From DASREM01 sp035652095 (lineage in GTDB: Bacteria; Acidobacteriota; Terriglobia; Terriglobales; Acidobacteriaceae), in the NCBI GenBank assembly GCA_035652095.1, contig DASREM010000051.1, positions 1-44,865 on the forward strand: a DNA stretch of 44,865 bases. Direction: 5' to 3'. Position numbers and translations under genes: made by a program. The notes under the pieces are model-generated. The model was given only the letters and a program-made list of their open reading frames with translations. It was not told the origin of the DNA and searched no databases. Numbering within the stretch: position 1 is the stretch's first letter; each line of letters begins with the position of its first letter. Of this stretch, positions 32,601 to 40,263 are shown in pieces.

Positions 32601-33380
32601 GCCAAAAGGCATGGTGAAGTTGATGGGGTTGATCTGCTTAAACACCGACGTCCCAACGGTCACGCTTACAGGAATGGTCACGCTGCTGCCGGCGGTCTGA
32701 AACGCCAGTTGTCCCAGGAAGGTTCCGGCTGTGGATCCGCCTCCGGGCAGGCTCGCGAGTTCGATCGACACGGTGACGCTCGAAGGCGCAGTCCCGCTGA
32801 GCGCGGACGCCTGCAGCCATCCTCCGCCGTCTGCGGTGCTTGCGCTCGCGGTCCAGTTCAATGTTCCGCTGCCCCCATTACGAATCTGGATCGTCTGCGG
32901 AGGCACAATGCTTGCGCCTGTGAGAAGGGAAAAGGTCACTGCTCCAGTGGCGTTGTCGAAGTAGGCTGAATTGGTCGCCGCAACCGTCAACGACACCGGA
33001 ATGGTAAGGCTTCCGTTGGATGTCGAGGTAAGTGCGATTTGTCCCTGGTATGTCCCGACCGCCAAAGCGATATCGGGATTCACCGTCACAGTGAGCACTT
33101 CGGGAGTGGTACAGCAAGTCACACCCGACTTGGAAATCGAAAGCCACGCGCCGCCTGTTGTCGTTGTCGCTGTAGCCGTGAAGTTGAAGTTTGCGCCGGT
33201 ACTGACTGCTGTGATGACTTGGGGCAGAGGATTGGCGCCCCCGAATGGCTTAGTGAATGCCAGTGCAGGAATCTGGGTGAATGTCTGGGCTCTCGTTACG
33301 CTCGCGGTCGCGAGCATCCAGCAGGCTACCAACATCACGAAAAGAATGGCACGGTGCGCTTTTGTTGCACGGCTAAGCAT
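29676..33380 (-). CDS. Large secreted Ig-like (BACON/choice-of-anchor type) repeat protein
   Basis: 1234 aa from ATG 33380, which has GCAGGAGACG upstream; the frame is open to 33488. Signal peptide about residues 1-32 (AILFVMLVACWMLATASVTRAQ). The rest is eleven alternating beta-sandwich modules of about 100-115 residues. There are six A modules (ISFTMPFGGANPLPQ, GGAWLTVSKSGVDCCTTPE, LAAGTYTGEI) and five B modules (YFDxxPGxxSFSL, VRNGGTGSFTWTGS, LPGGGxIAGTFxGQLSFQT), in the order A-B-A-B-A-B-A-B-A-B-A. The short tail is acidic. The W-L-T-V-S pattern is that of BACON-like domains. Every A module has a neighbouring Cys pair (CCTTP). Likely a surface fibre or adhesin-like protein; no partner gene is adjacent. 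Confidence 0.83.
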   Translation of the reverse strand: MLSRATKAHRAILFVMLVACWMLATASVTRAQTFTQIPALAFTKPFGGANPLPQVITAVSTGANFNFTATATTTTGGAWLSISKSGVTCCTTPEVLTVTVNPDIALAVGTYQGQIALTSTSNGSLTIPVSLTVAATNSAYFDNATGAVTFSLLTGASIVPPQTIQIRNGGSGTLNWTASASTADGGGWLQASALSGTAPSSVTVSIELASLPGGGSTAGTFLGQLAFQTAGSSVTIPVSVTVGTSVFKQINPINFTMPFGGANPLPQVLSVISTGTNFNFDSVALTGKGAAWLTVSKSGVDCCTTPEAITVSVNASTLAAGTYTGELLFTQYSLHDLAIVVPVTLTIAASGTTYFDSEPGQMTFSMVPGALNVTPQSLTVRNGGTGTLNWTGSVSTADGGSWLSASALSGVAPATITISVNPVNLPGGGQIAGTFVGQLFFQTTGSSFTVPVSVSVGGTVFRQVNPISFTMPFGGANPLPQILSVISTGESSGSNFNFDSVAVTSKGGAWLTVSKSGVDCCTTPEVLTVSVNASTLAAGTYTGEIILTQYSIHDLAMMVPVTLTIAPTSSKYFDSMAGEISFSLLTGAPTVPAQTLQVRNGGTGSFSWTGSFSTSDGGDWLAATPLSGTTPTTVSVSITPSNLPGGGLIAGTFVGQLSFQTTGSSVTIPVAVTVGASVFRQINPISFTMPFGGANPLPQVISAISTGSNFNFDSVAVTSKGGAWLTVSKSGVDCCTTPEALTVSVNASTLAVGTYTGEITLTQYSIHDIAITIPVTLTIAATSSRYFDNMPGQVSFSLQTGATAVPSQTLQVRNGGTGSFTWTGSVSTADGGDWLVATPLSGSTPSTVSVSITPANLPGGGQIAGTFIGQLSFQTTGSTFTVPVSVSVGTTVFRQLNPISFTMPFGGANPLPQILPIISTGESSGSNFNFDSVAVNSKGGAWLTVSKSGVDCCTTPETLTVSVNASTLAAGTYTGEIILTQYSIHDLAMTVPVTLTITSSTAAYFDNIPGEASFSFKPSQSNPPAQTVMILNAGAGTLNWTASVSTADGGAWLTATPRSGIAPSTATIKVVTSKLPGQGLIAGTYVGQVLLQGKGNSVTIPVSVNVGDPVFVQLPALNFSTVAGISPNPQMITVSSTSTAFNFDGAAVSAKGGSWLTISPSGIDCCTTPKVITVTVNGTNLTPGTYIGQLNFTQYSVHDKESTVPVIVTVSGAPGTPEVSTSATQIPGEVAPEE
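29760..33300 (-). repeat. Tandem A/B module DNA repeats, period about 640-650 bp
   Basis: The plus-strand signature GTGGTGCAGCAGTC(C)AC(G/C)CC, coding for the DCCTT motif, recurs near 29880, 30520, 31170, 31815, 32465 and 33105. The spacing is therefore close to 645 bases for each A+B pair. High similarity of neighbouring units suggests recent expansion. Confidence 0.8.
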
Positions 33381-33671
33381 GGTCGTCTCCTGCGGATGTC
33401 GGTGCGCGGCGAGACGTGTGCTACGCCTGGGCACAGAATCATCACTCGATTTTGGGCTTGCAAGTTCCCGAGCAAGGAACTGAATCACGGAAACTCACTT
33501 AACATTGCGCAAGAGGGGCGAGAAAACCGTCATCCCGGTAAACACAAGACCGGATTTGTCCTTCTGGCGACTTCGGACCTGCTATTCAGGCTGGCAGACG
33601 GTCGGCGCGAAGCGAGACTCTTAGGCGTGGACGCGATTTTCCCTGCGCGACCACCGTCTTCATGGCCGTGC

Positions 33672-33980
33672 TTATTCCAGCCGCTGGATGATGGACCGGT
33701 CCATCGCGAGGATCACCCCGCTTTGCTCGAGTCGCGCGGCATTTTTCTTGTGCTCGCCGTCCTCGGCGAGTGCCTTGCGGTACTGCTCGTAAGCTGCCAG
33801 GGTTGGCAGCTCAATCAGGCCCAGGGCTTCGTCGGTAGGGCCGGAATAGTCGGTGGGCAGGAAGTAACCGACGATCTTACCCCCGCTGCGGCGAATGGGT
33901 TCCTGCTCGGCTTCAGCATAGGTTTTGAAATCCGCGAGTTTGTTGGGATTGAGCGTGTAGCGAATGGCTAGCGTGATCAT
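33672..33980 (-). CDS. NIPSNAP-family protein
   Basis: 102 aa, the usual size of single-domain NIPSNAP (dimeric alpha+beta barrel) proteins. Visible pattern: MITLAIRYTLNPNKLADFKTYAE at the start, GGKIVGYFLPTDYSGPTDEA in the middle and LAAYEQYRKAL towards the end. ATG at 33980 has GGAGG five to six bases upstream. Its start overlaps the stop of an upstream small ORF as ATGA, suggesting coupling. Bacterial members are cytoplasmic and of unsettled function. Confidence 0.85.
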   Translation of the reverse strand: MITLAIRYTLNPNKLADFKTYAEAEQEPIRRSGGKIVGYFLPTDYSGPTDEALGLIELPTLAAYEQYRKALAEDGEHKKNAARLEQSGVILAMDRSIIQRLE

Positions 33981-34174
33981 TGTGCCTCCGCACAGAATCC
34001 TACCCGCGCCCGGGCGATGAATGCTTCGACGGCCGTCGAAGTCTCGCGCTTGCGACCTGGCCCGACTGGCAGGCTCCCATCCTGAGTTGTTCCGCCAAAA
34101 TCCCCTGTGTTAGCATCCTTGGTTTTGGCAGGCTGTTCCGTCTTGGCCTTATCCGGTCCTCTTCTTCCGGCCAT
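33977..34174 (-). CDS. Small hypothetical protein coupled to NIPSNAP gene
   Basis: 65 aa from ATG 34174, with AGAGG seven bases upstream. Rich in Lys, Gly, Thr and Arg, hydrophilic, no recognisable domain. Its TGA stop lies inside the ATGA start of the NIPSNAP gene; this is the main reason for accepting it. The frame extends upstream to 34279 without added support. Not recognised. Confidence 0.4.
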   Translation of the reverse strand: MAGRRGPDKAKTEQPAKTKDANTGDFGGTTQDGSLPVGPGRKRETSTAVEAFIARARVGFCAEAQ

Positions 34175-34403
34175 TGGGAGCCTCTGGGCTGTGCGCTCAA
34201 TCGCGCACCCACGTATGGAACCGCCGTTCAAGATTGGCGCAATAATAATGGTTAAGGAGGCTGCGGAGGGCGCGACCACATAGCGACAGCGTCCAAGCCT
34301 GCCCTGGCAGCAGTCGTGGAGCTGTTCCGTCGAGCCCCGCTCGACGCGCTGGCCAACCCCACACCCAGCCCCCGGCGATTTTCCCGGTTAAAGGAGCTCA
34401 CTC

Positions 34404-36512
34404 GTGAAGGTCTACGAAGGCGCGAACATCCGCAACATCGCGTTCATTGGACATGGCCACGCCGGCAAGACTTCCCTCATATCCTCCATGCTTTTCACCG
34501 CCGGCATGACGCAACGTCAAGGCCGCGTGGACGACGGCACCACGACCACCGATTACGACGAAGAAGAGATTGCCCGCAAGATGTCCATCTCCAGCAGCCT
34601 CGCCTATGTTGAGTGGGACAAGACCAAGATCAATCTGATCGACACCCCGGGCTTCAACATGTTCGTCCACGAGGCCAAGATGGTGCTGCCGGTCGTGGAT
34701 GCCGCAGTAGTCGTGGTGGATGGAGTCGCCGGCGTGGAAGTCGTGACCGAGCGCGTCTGGAACTACTGCGAAGAATACAAGACCCCGCGCCTGATCGTCG
34801 CCAGCCGCATGGATCGCGAGCGCGCCGATGCTACCCGGGTCCTGGATTCGGTTCAGAAGGCGTTCGGACGAAACGTCGTCCCCATCGAGCTCCCCATCGG
34901 CAGCGAAAAGAACCTGACCGGCGTTGTCGATCTCGTCCGCATGAAGGCCTACACCTACGAACTCGGCGGCAACGGCAAGGGCAAGGAAACCGAAATCCCC
35001 GCCAACATGAAAGAGCAGGCGCAGGAAGCGCACGAGCGCCTGGTCGAACTGGTCGCCGAAGGGGACGACAAGCTCATGGAGAAGTTTTTCGAGGCCGGCA
35101 CGCTCTCCGAAGAAGACCTGGTTCCGGCGCTGCACAACGCCATTCGCGAAGACAAGATCTTCCCGGTCATCTTTGCCTCCGGGCTGGGCAATATCGGGGC
35201 CGACCGCGTCATGGATTTCATCGTGGACTATACCCCGGCTCCTTCCGAGCACGAATGGGTACAAGGGGAAGCGGTCGCCTCCGGAAACGGAGACGCTCCG
35301 AAGCGTCATGAAGCCGACAATGAGCCGGTTTCTCTTTACGTTTTCAAGACCGTATCCGATCCCTTCTCCGGGCGCATTTCCTACTTCAAAGTATTTTCCG
35401 GTGTGCTGAAGAACGACGCCGCTGTGCAGAATTTCACTCGCGGCTCAACGGAAAAATTCGCCCATATCTCCGTCATGCAGGGCAAGACCGCTGTCCCGGT
35501 GACCGAACTGCACGCCGGAGATATCGGCGCCGTCGCCAAGCTGAAAGACACCATCACCGGCGACACCCTCGGCGACAAGTCCGCTCCCATTCAATATCCG
35601 AAGGTCAAGCTGCCAGAGCCCGCGATCACCTTCGCCATTGAGCCCAAGAGCCGCGCCGATGAAGACAAGCTCGGTGTTGGCATACACAAGATGATGGAAG
35701 AAGATGCCATGCTCCGCTTCTTCCGCGATCCCCAGACCAAAGAGTTCCTCATCGCCGGCACCGGACAGCAGCACATCGAAGTGGTTGTCTCCAAGATGAA
35801 GAAGCGCTATCACACCGAAGTCGTGCTGAAAGCACCCAAGGTTCCCTACCGCGAAACCATTCGCGGCAAGGCCGATGTGCAGGGCCGCCATAAGAAGCAG
35901 ACTGGCGGACACGGCCAGTACGGCGACTGCAAAATCAAGATGGAGCCGCTGCCTCGCGGTGGCGATTTCGAGTTCGTCAACGACATCTTCGGCGGCGCCA
36001 TCCCCAAGAACTTCATTCCGGCCGTTGAAAAAGGAATCAAGGACGCCGCCGCCCGCGGGTTTCTAGCCGGATTCCCGGTCGTGGATTTTCGAACCATCCT
36101 TTATGACGGGTCGTATCACGATGTAGATTCCAACGACCTGTCATTCCAGATGGCGGGCCGCATCGCTTTCAGGAAGGCGATGGAAGTGGCCAAGCCCACG
36201 ATCCTCGAACCCATCATGGCAGTCGAGATCACCGTGCCTGACGAGTTTGCCGGAAGCATCATGGGCGACCTCAATAGCCGGCGCGGCCGCATCCAGGGTA
36301 TGGACAACAAGGGCGGCAACACTGTCGTGAAGGCGGAAGTGCCCATGGCCGAAATGCTGACCTACGGCGTCGACCTCACCGCGATGACCCAGGGGCGGGG
36401 CAGCTTCAGTATGGAAATGCACCACTACGACTTTGTGCCCACCCAACAGCAGGAGAAAATAATCGAGAAGGCGAAAGCAGAGCGCGGCGAAGTCAAGGAA
36501 GAGGAGGAATAA
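34404..36512 (+). CDS. fusA: Elongation factor G-like GTPase (EF-G2 type)
   Basis: 702 aa with the five-domain EF-G order. The GTPase domain is about 1-280 (P-loop GHGHAGKTS at 16-24; TTTTDY switch at 46-51; DTPG at 80-83). Domain II follows at about 310-395 (VFKTVSDPFSGRISYFKVFSG), and domains III-V from about 410 to 690 (VPYRETIRGKADVQGRHKKQ, then GGHGQYGDCKIKMEP and GRGSFSMEMHHYDFVP). EF-G translocates mRNA/tRNA on the ribosome, but this member resembles the EF-G2/FusA2-like branch. The NKxD guanine motif is SRMD (134-137), and the catalytic His after DTPG is Phe84. The start is GTG 34404, with AAGGAG seven bases upstream. A canonical fusA next to rpsL/rpsG presumably exists elsewhere; the symbol is used in the broad sense. 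Confidence 0.88.
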   Translation: MKVYEGANIRNIAFIGHGHAGKTSLISSMLFTAGMTQRQGRVDDGTTTTDYDEEEIARKMSISSSLAYVEWDKTKINLIDTPGFNMFVHEAKMVLPVVDAAVVVVDGVAGVEVVTERVWNYCEEYKTPRLIVASRMDRERADATRVLDSVQKAFGRNVVPIELPIGSEKNLTGVVDLVRMKAYTYELGGNGKGKETEIPANMKEQAQEAHERLVELVAEGDDKLMEKFFEAGTLSEEDLVPALHNAIREDKIFPVIFASGLGNIGADRVMDFIVDYTPAPSEHEWVQGEAVASGNGDAPKRHEADNEPVSLYVFKTVSDPFSGRISYFKVFSGVLKNDAAVQNFTRGSTEKFAHISVMQGKTAVPVTELHAGDIGAVAKLKDTITGDTLGDKSAPIQYPKVKLPEPAITFAIEPKSRADEDKLGVGIHKMMEEDAMLRFFRDPQTKEFLIAGTGQQHIEVVVSKMKKRYHTEVVLKAPKVPYRETIRGKADVQGRHKKQTGGHGQYGDCKIKMEPLPRGGDFEFVNDIFGGAIPKNFIPAVEKGIKDAAARGFLAGFPVVDFRTILYDGSYHDVDSNDLSFQMAGRIAFRKAMEVAKPTILEPIMAVEITVPDEFAGSIMGDLNSRRGRIQGMDNKGGNTVVKAEVPMAEMLTYGVDLTAMTQGRGSFSMEMHHYDFVPTQQQEKIIEKAKAERGEVKEEEE

Positions 36513-36861
36513 CCGAGGGAAATGGGGCCCTATGCTACGACCAAAAGGACCTTGAGCGGGCGAGAGGAATCCGCACATCCCACCTCCCCCTCGGTTTCCG
36601 CCTCAATTACCTTGAATCAGAATCAATTACCGGTCGCCTCGCCCACAACATAACAACTCTGGTTCTAACTACCTGGGTTCCCCAGCCTCTCTTTGGGGAG
36701 TACTCAGAACTCTTGCTGCCGGGGCTGCTCTGGACTAAAATCCCCGCTACAGGATGGCAAACTGTCCGTCCATTCTTTCCGGTAGGACAGCTTCTATTCT
36801 AGTGCGTTTTGCGCTCACAACCTGAGAGCGGTGTAGTTTTAAGTACTGGGTTAGAACTCTC
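36513..36861. other. 349-base intergenic region with possible structured RNA
   Basis: No open frame with support. An 8-base inverted repeat, ACCGAGGG (36513-36520) and CCCTCGGT (about 36587-36594), brackets ~65 bases directly after the EF-G stop and could fold as a long 3' hairpin. Further on are CCCCAGC...GGGG-type pairings near 36675-36700. I recognised no known ncRNA family. Confidence 0.4.
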
Positions 36862-37242
36862 TTGTCACAGCTCACGACGACTTTCGCGCCTCACCGCAAC
36901 CTCAGCGACGAAGTGAATTGCCACATCGTTCAGTCTGAAATCGAAGGTGGGGTCTATCTCGACGACCTCGCTCCTTCCACCGTGCTCGAAATTCGCACGC
37001 AGAACCATTGCTATACCGCGATCATGCTCGGCCGCAGCCAGGCGCTGCTTTCCGGGAATCCTCAATATTGCCCACAGCCCGTTCTGGTCGCGATTGCAGG
37101 GTCAACGTGGGGCGGATCCATGTTGAAGTCCCGTTTTGTGGGGCGCGGCATGCACCTGGAATTTCATCACCCCGAGTACAGCACGCCCATACTTACCTCG
37201 CCGATCCAGGAAATCAGAGAGATCCCGTACTTCAAGATGTGA
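36862..37242 (+). CDS. Conserved-looking hypothetical protein upstream of kinase
   Basis: 126 aa, cytoplasmic by composition, with no transmembrane or signal segment. It looks beta-rich (IEGGVYLDDLAPSTVLEIRT, CYTAIMLGRSQALLSGNP, PQPVLVAIAGSTWGGSMLK, GRGMHLEFHHPEYSTPILTS). Coding character is good through the length. The start is uncertain: TTG 36862 without a clear ribosome site, or GTG 36913. It precedes the kinase gene by 107 bases on the same strand, but the kinase seems to have its own promoter. Family not recognised. Confidence 0.6.
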   Translation: MSQLTTTFAPHRNLSDEVNCHIVQSEIEGGVYLDDLAPSTVLEIRTQNHCYTAIMLGRSQALLSGNPQYCPQPVLVAIAGSTWGGSMLKSRFVGRGMHLEFHHPEYSTPILTSPIQEIREIPYFKM

Positions 37243-37310
37243 GGTAGAGCGACAGCCGGCCAGCCGTTGGTGGTTCTCCAGCGCCTGCGTGGTTCGCGAT
37301 TTTCCCAAAG

Positions 37311-37339
37311 TTGACCTGCTCCAGCCACTCGCCTACCAT
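37311..37339 (+). promoter_or_regulatory. Sigma70-type promoter immediately before the kinase start
   Basis: TTGACC (37311-37316, 5 of 6) and TACCAT (37334-37339, 4 of 6) are separated by exactly 17 bases. The expected transcript start is about 37346-37347, three or four bases before the ATG at 37350, so the mRNA would be leaderless or nearly so. No ribosome site is present between. Confidence 0.5.
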
Positions 37340-37349
37340 TACCCCGCCC

Positions 37350-40073
37350 ATGATCGGCAAGACCATCTCGCACTACCATGCCGTTGAAAAACTGGGTGGC
37401 GGCGGAATGGGGGTGGTTTACAAGGCGGAAGACACTCGCCTGCATCGTTTCGTTGCCCTCAAGTTTCTTCCCGACGAGGTCGCCAAAGATCCGCAGGCGT
37501 TGAGCCGCTTCGAACGGGAGGCGCAGGCCGCCTCCGCCCTGAACCATCCCAACATTTGCACCATTCACGACATCGGCGAATTCGAAGGCCGCCCCTTCAT
37601 TGCCATGGAATATCTGGAGGGCGTGACTCTAAAGCATCGCATCGCCGGCCGCCCTCTCGACCTCGAAACCCTGCTCTCGCTCGCAATCGAAATCGCCGAC
37701 GCTCTCGACGCCGCCCACTCCAAGGGTATCGTGCACCGCGACATCAAGCCCGCGAATATCTTTGTCACCGCTCGTGGACATGCAAAGATCCTCGATTTCG
37801 GCCTTGCCAAAGTCACTCCCCGCTCCGCGGACCCTTCAGGCGCCACTGCGATGCCTACGGCCGTCGAGCCTCTTGAATATCTGACCAGCCCCGGGACCGC
37901 TGTCGGCACGGTTGCATACATGTCGCCGGAGCAGGTTCGCGGCAAGGACCTCGATCCTCGCACCGACCTGTTTTCTTTTGGAGTCGTGCTCTACGAGATG
38001 GCAACCGGGGCTCTTCCCTTTCGCGGCGATACCTCGGGCGTCATCTTCGAAGCCATTCTGAACCGCAACCCGCTCTCTCCCGTGCGCCTGAACCCTGAAT
38101 TGCCCGCCAGGCTTGAAGACATCGTGAACAAGGCGCTCGAGAAGGATTGCTCCCTGCGTTACCAGCACGCTTCCGACATGCGCACCGATCTTCAGCGCCT
38201 GAAGCGCGACACCGAGTCAGGACGCCGGGCGGTTCAGGAGGATGTACCCGCGGCCGCCAGTTCTTCGGCCGTTCGCGTACAGCCGGCAGCGCCCGACCAT
38301 GCCAGCAGCAGCTCGGTCGCAATCGAAGTTGCGCGCAAGCACAAACTTGGATTCGGAATCGGAAGTCTGATCGCCGTGATTGTCATCGCTGCGGCTGCAT
38401 TCGGAATTTATTCTCTTCTTAACCGCAGCCATCCTTCCCCGTTCCAGAGCTTCAGCATCAACAAGCTGACCTCCACCGGGCGCGCCACCCTGGCCGCCAT
38501 TTCACCGGACGGCAAGTATGTGCTCAACGTGCAGAAAGACGGGAACGGCCTCGAAAGCCTGTGGATTCGCAATGTCCCCAGCGACAGCAACACGCAAGTC
38601 CTGCCGCCCAGCCCGGGCATCGAGTTTCGCGGACTCACTTTTTCGCCGGACGGAAACTACATTTATTTCCGGCGAACCGAATCTGAGTCCTCCAACTACA
38701 TGGTGCTTTACCGCGCACCGGTTCTTGGCGGAACTCCAAGCCCGATTATTAGAGACATTGACAGCGATATCAGCTTCTCGCCCGACCGTAAGCGTGTCGC
38801 TTTCTTTCGGCTCAATAATCCGGAGATCGGCAAATACCGCCTCCTGATTGCTGACCTTGCTTCGCGCGAGGAAAAAGTGCTGCTCAGCGGTGAAGCCGCC
38901 TCCACCTTTTCAGACCTTGCGTGGTCTCCTGACGGTAAGACGATGGTGACCGATCAACCGCAGGGTGAGCAGCGCGGTCTGTTTGCGATTGACGCGAACT
39001 CAGGCACAGTTCGCCCAGTTCTGCTGGCCGACGACAAGATCTTTCACAATGCCGTGTGGCTTCCCGACGGCAGCGGCGTGCTGGTCACCTACAGCCGGGA
39101 ACTCAACCGCGTCCGGGACCAGATCGGGTTCGTCTCCTATCCCAAGGGTGTATTTTCCACCATCACCAATGACACCAACAGCTATTTAGGAATCAGCGTT
39201 TCGGGGGACGGCAAAAGCCTCATCACCGTCTTGCTCGATGAAAATCGCAGGGTGTCGATTCTTCCCGCCGATGCCAGCAATTCCGGCACAGATGTTGTTT
39301 CTCGACAGATCGCCTGGGGTCTGGACTGGACCCCGGACGGTAAGCTGCTTCTCGATCTCGATTCCTCCATTGTGAGCATTGATCCTGCAACAGGTCAGAA
39401 AACCGTCCTTCAGGCTGCGAACAGCAATTCCTATTTCTACACTCCTTCTTTGTGTCGCGACGGCAAAACTATGGTGGTGGGTAACGGAGCGCTCGCTCAG
39501 AACATATTCCGCGTGGATCTTTCCGGAGGGAATCTTCAACGACTCACATCGGGCAAGCGAGACCTGGGGCCCATGTGCGCTCCCGACAGCAACGCGGCTT
39601 ACTATTCGAACTTTGGTGAAACCGGGAACCTCATGCGCGTTTCTTTCGACGGAGGCAGGCCTTCCAAGGTGACTGAAATGATTGACTGGGGCGGTGGATA
39701 TGACATCTCGCCTGACGGAAAGCTCCTCGCCTTCGTTGGCCTGGTGAAACCGGCGCCGGACTATTTAATCCAGCTTGTCGTGCTGAACCTCGAAACCCAG
39801 CAGCCTGTTCGCTCCTTCGCCTCTGATGTCACCAGCGGATTTAACCATATCCGCTTTACTCCCGATGGCAAGAGCATCCTGTTCGTCAAGCACGACATCG
39901 CCGGGGATTCGCTCTGGCTGCAGAATCTTGACGACTCTCCCCCTAAGCCGCTCACCAACTTCAAAGCTGAAACTATCTGGGACATGCGCTACTCCCCAGA
40001 TGGCAAGAAGCTTGCCATCGTTCACTCTCACACCGATTCCGACGTAGTGCTCCTCCGCACAACACAGCCGTAA
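37350..40073 (+). CDS. Membrane Ser/Thr protein kinase with WD40/TolB-like C-terminal propeller
   Basis: 907 aa. The kinase domain (residues 1-270) is complete: Gly loop GGGGMG at 16-21, ATP-binding K38, alpha-C E57, catalytic HRD with D131 and N136, DFG at 149-151 and GTVAYMSPEQ in the activation/P+1 region. A single transmembrane helix lies at about 338-358 (GIGSLIAVIVIAAAAFGIYSLL). The outer part (about 370-905) has repeated WD40-like/TolB propeller strands of the form SPDGKxVLN, FSPDGNYIYF, WSPDGKTMV, SPDGKLLAF and YSPDGKKLAIV. This is the PknB-type Hanks kinase layout common in Acidobacteriota. The frame opens with TTG at 37311, but ATG 37350 matches the usual IGKTISHY start and follows a promoter-like sequence. 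Substrate unknown. Confidence 0.93.
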   Translation: MIGKTISHYHAVEKLGGGGMGVVYKAEDTRLHRFVALKFLPDEVAKDPQALSRFEREAQAASALNHPNICTIHDIGEFEGRPFIAMEYLEGVTLKHRIAGRPLDLETLLSLAIEIADALDAAHSKGIVHRDIKPANIFVTARGHAKILDFGLAKVTPRSADPSGATAMPTAVEPLEYLTSPGTAVGTVAYMSPEQVRGKDLDPRTDLFSFGVVLYEMATGALPFRGDTSGVIFEAILNRNPLSPVRLNPELPARLEDIVNKALEKDCSLRYQHASDMRTDLQRLKRDTESGRRAVQEDVPAAASSSAVRVQPAAPDHASSSSVAIEVARKHKLGFGIGSLIAVIVIAAAAFGIYSLLNRSHPSPFQSFSINKLTSTGRATLAAISPDGKYVLNVQKDGNGLESLWIRNVPSDSNTQVLPPSPGIEFRGLTFSPDGNYIYFRRTESESSNYMVLYRAPVLGGTPSPIIRDIDSDISFSPDRKRVAFFRLNNPEIGKYRLLIADLASREEKVLLSGEAASTFSDLAWSPDGKTMVTDQPQGEQRGLFAIDANSGTVRPVLLADDKIFHNAVWLPDGSGVLVTYSRELNRVRDQIGFVSYPKGVFSTITNDTNSYLGISVSGDGKSLITVLLDENRRVSILPADASNSGTDVVSRQIAWGLDWTPDGKLLLDLDSSIVSIDPATGQKTVLQAANSNSYFYTPSLCRDGKTMVVGNGALAQNIFRVDLSGGNLQRLTSGKRDLGPMCAPDSNAAYYSNFGETGNLMRVSFDGGRPSKVTEMIDWGGGYDISPDGKLLAFVGLVKPAPDYLIQLVVLNLETQQPVRSFASDVTSGFNHIRFTPDGKSILFVKHDIAGDSLWLQNLDDSPPKPLTNFKAETIWDMRYSPDGKKLAIVHSHTDSDVVLLRTTQP

Positions 40074-40099
40074 GCAGCATCCGTTGGGAATCTTAATGT

Positions 40100-40155
40100 C
40101 GGGATTCCTAGTGTCTGAACTGGTTCGACACGCAACATTGCTCCTCGGAATCCCG
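40100..40155. repeat. Nested inverted repeat between kinase and small membrane gene
   Basis: CGGGATTCC (40100-40108) is perfectly complementary to GGAATCCCG (40147-40155), and inside them GTGTC pairs with GACAC. A third copy, GGGAATC at 40086-40092, can pair alternatively with GGATTCC at 40102-40108. The sequence after it is GTATTTCCCC. It could be a terminator for the kinase gene or a leader element of the downstream gene. Confidence 0.5.
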
Positions 40156-40263
40156 GTATTTCCCCCCCGGAGGAACCTTCAGGCTTCTTGCATTTATCCG
40201 GGAGTTTGCAACCTCCCGCCCCGCCTCTGCACTAACCCTCTGTACTTCAACGGAGGTAAGCAA

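Noticed and set aside
31080..32969. Several 200-340 codon plus-strand frames opposite the Ig-like repeat gene
   Set aside because: They recur with the 645-base period of the repeats and have no start signals; they are shadows of the repeat array.
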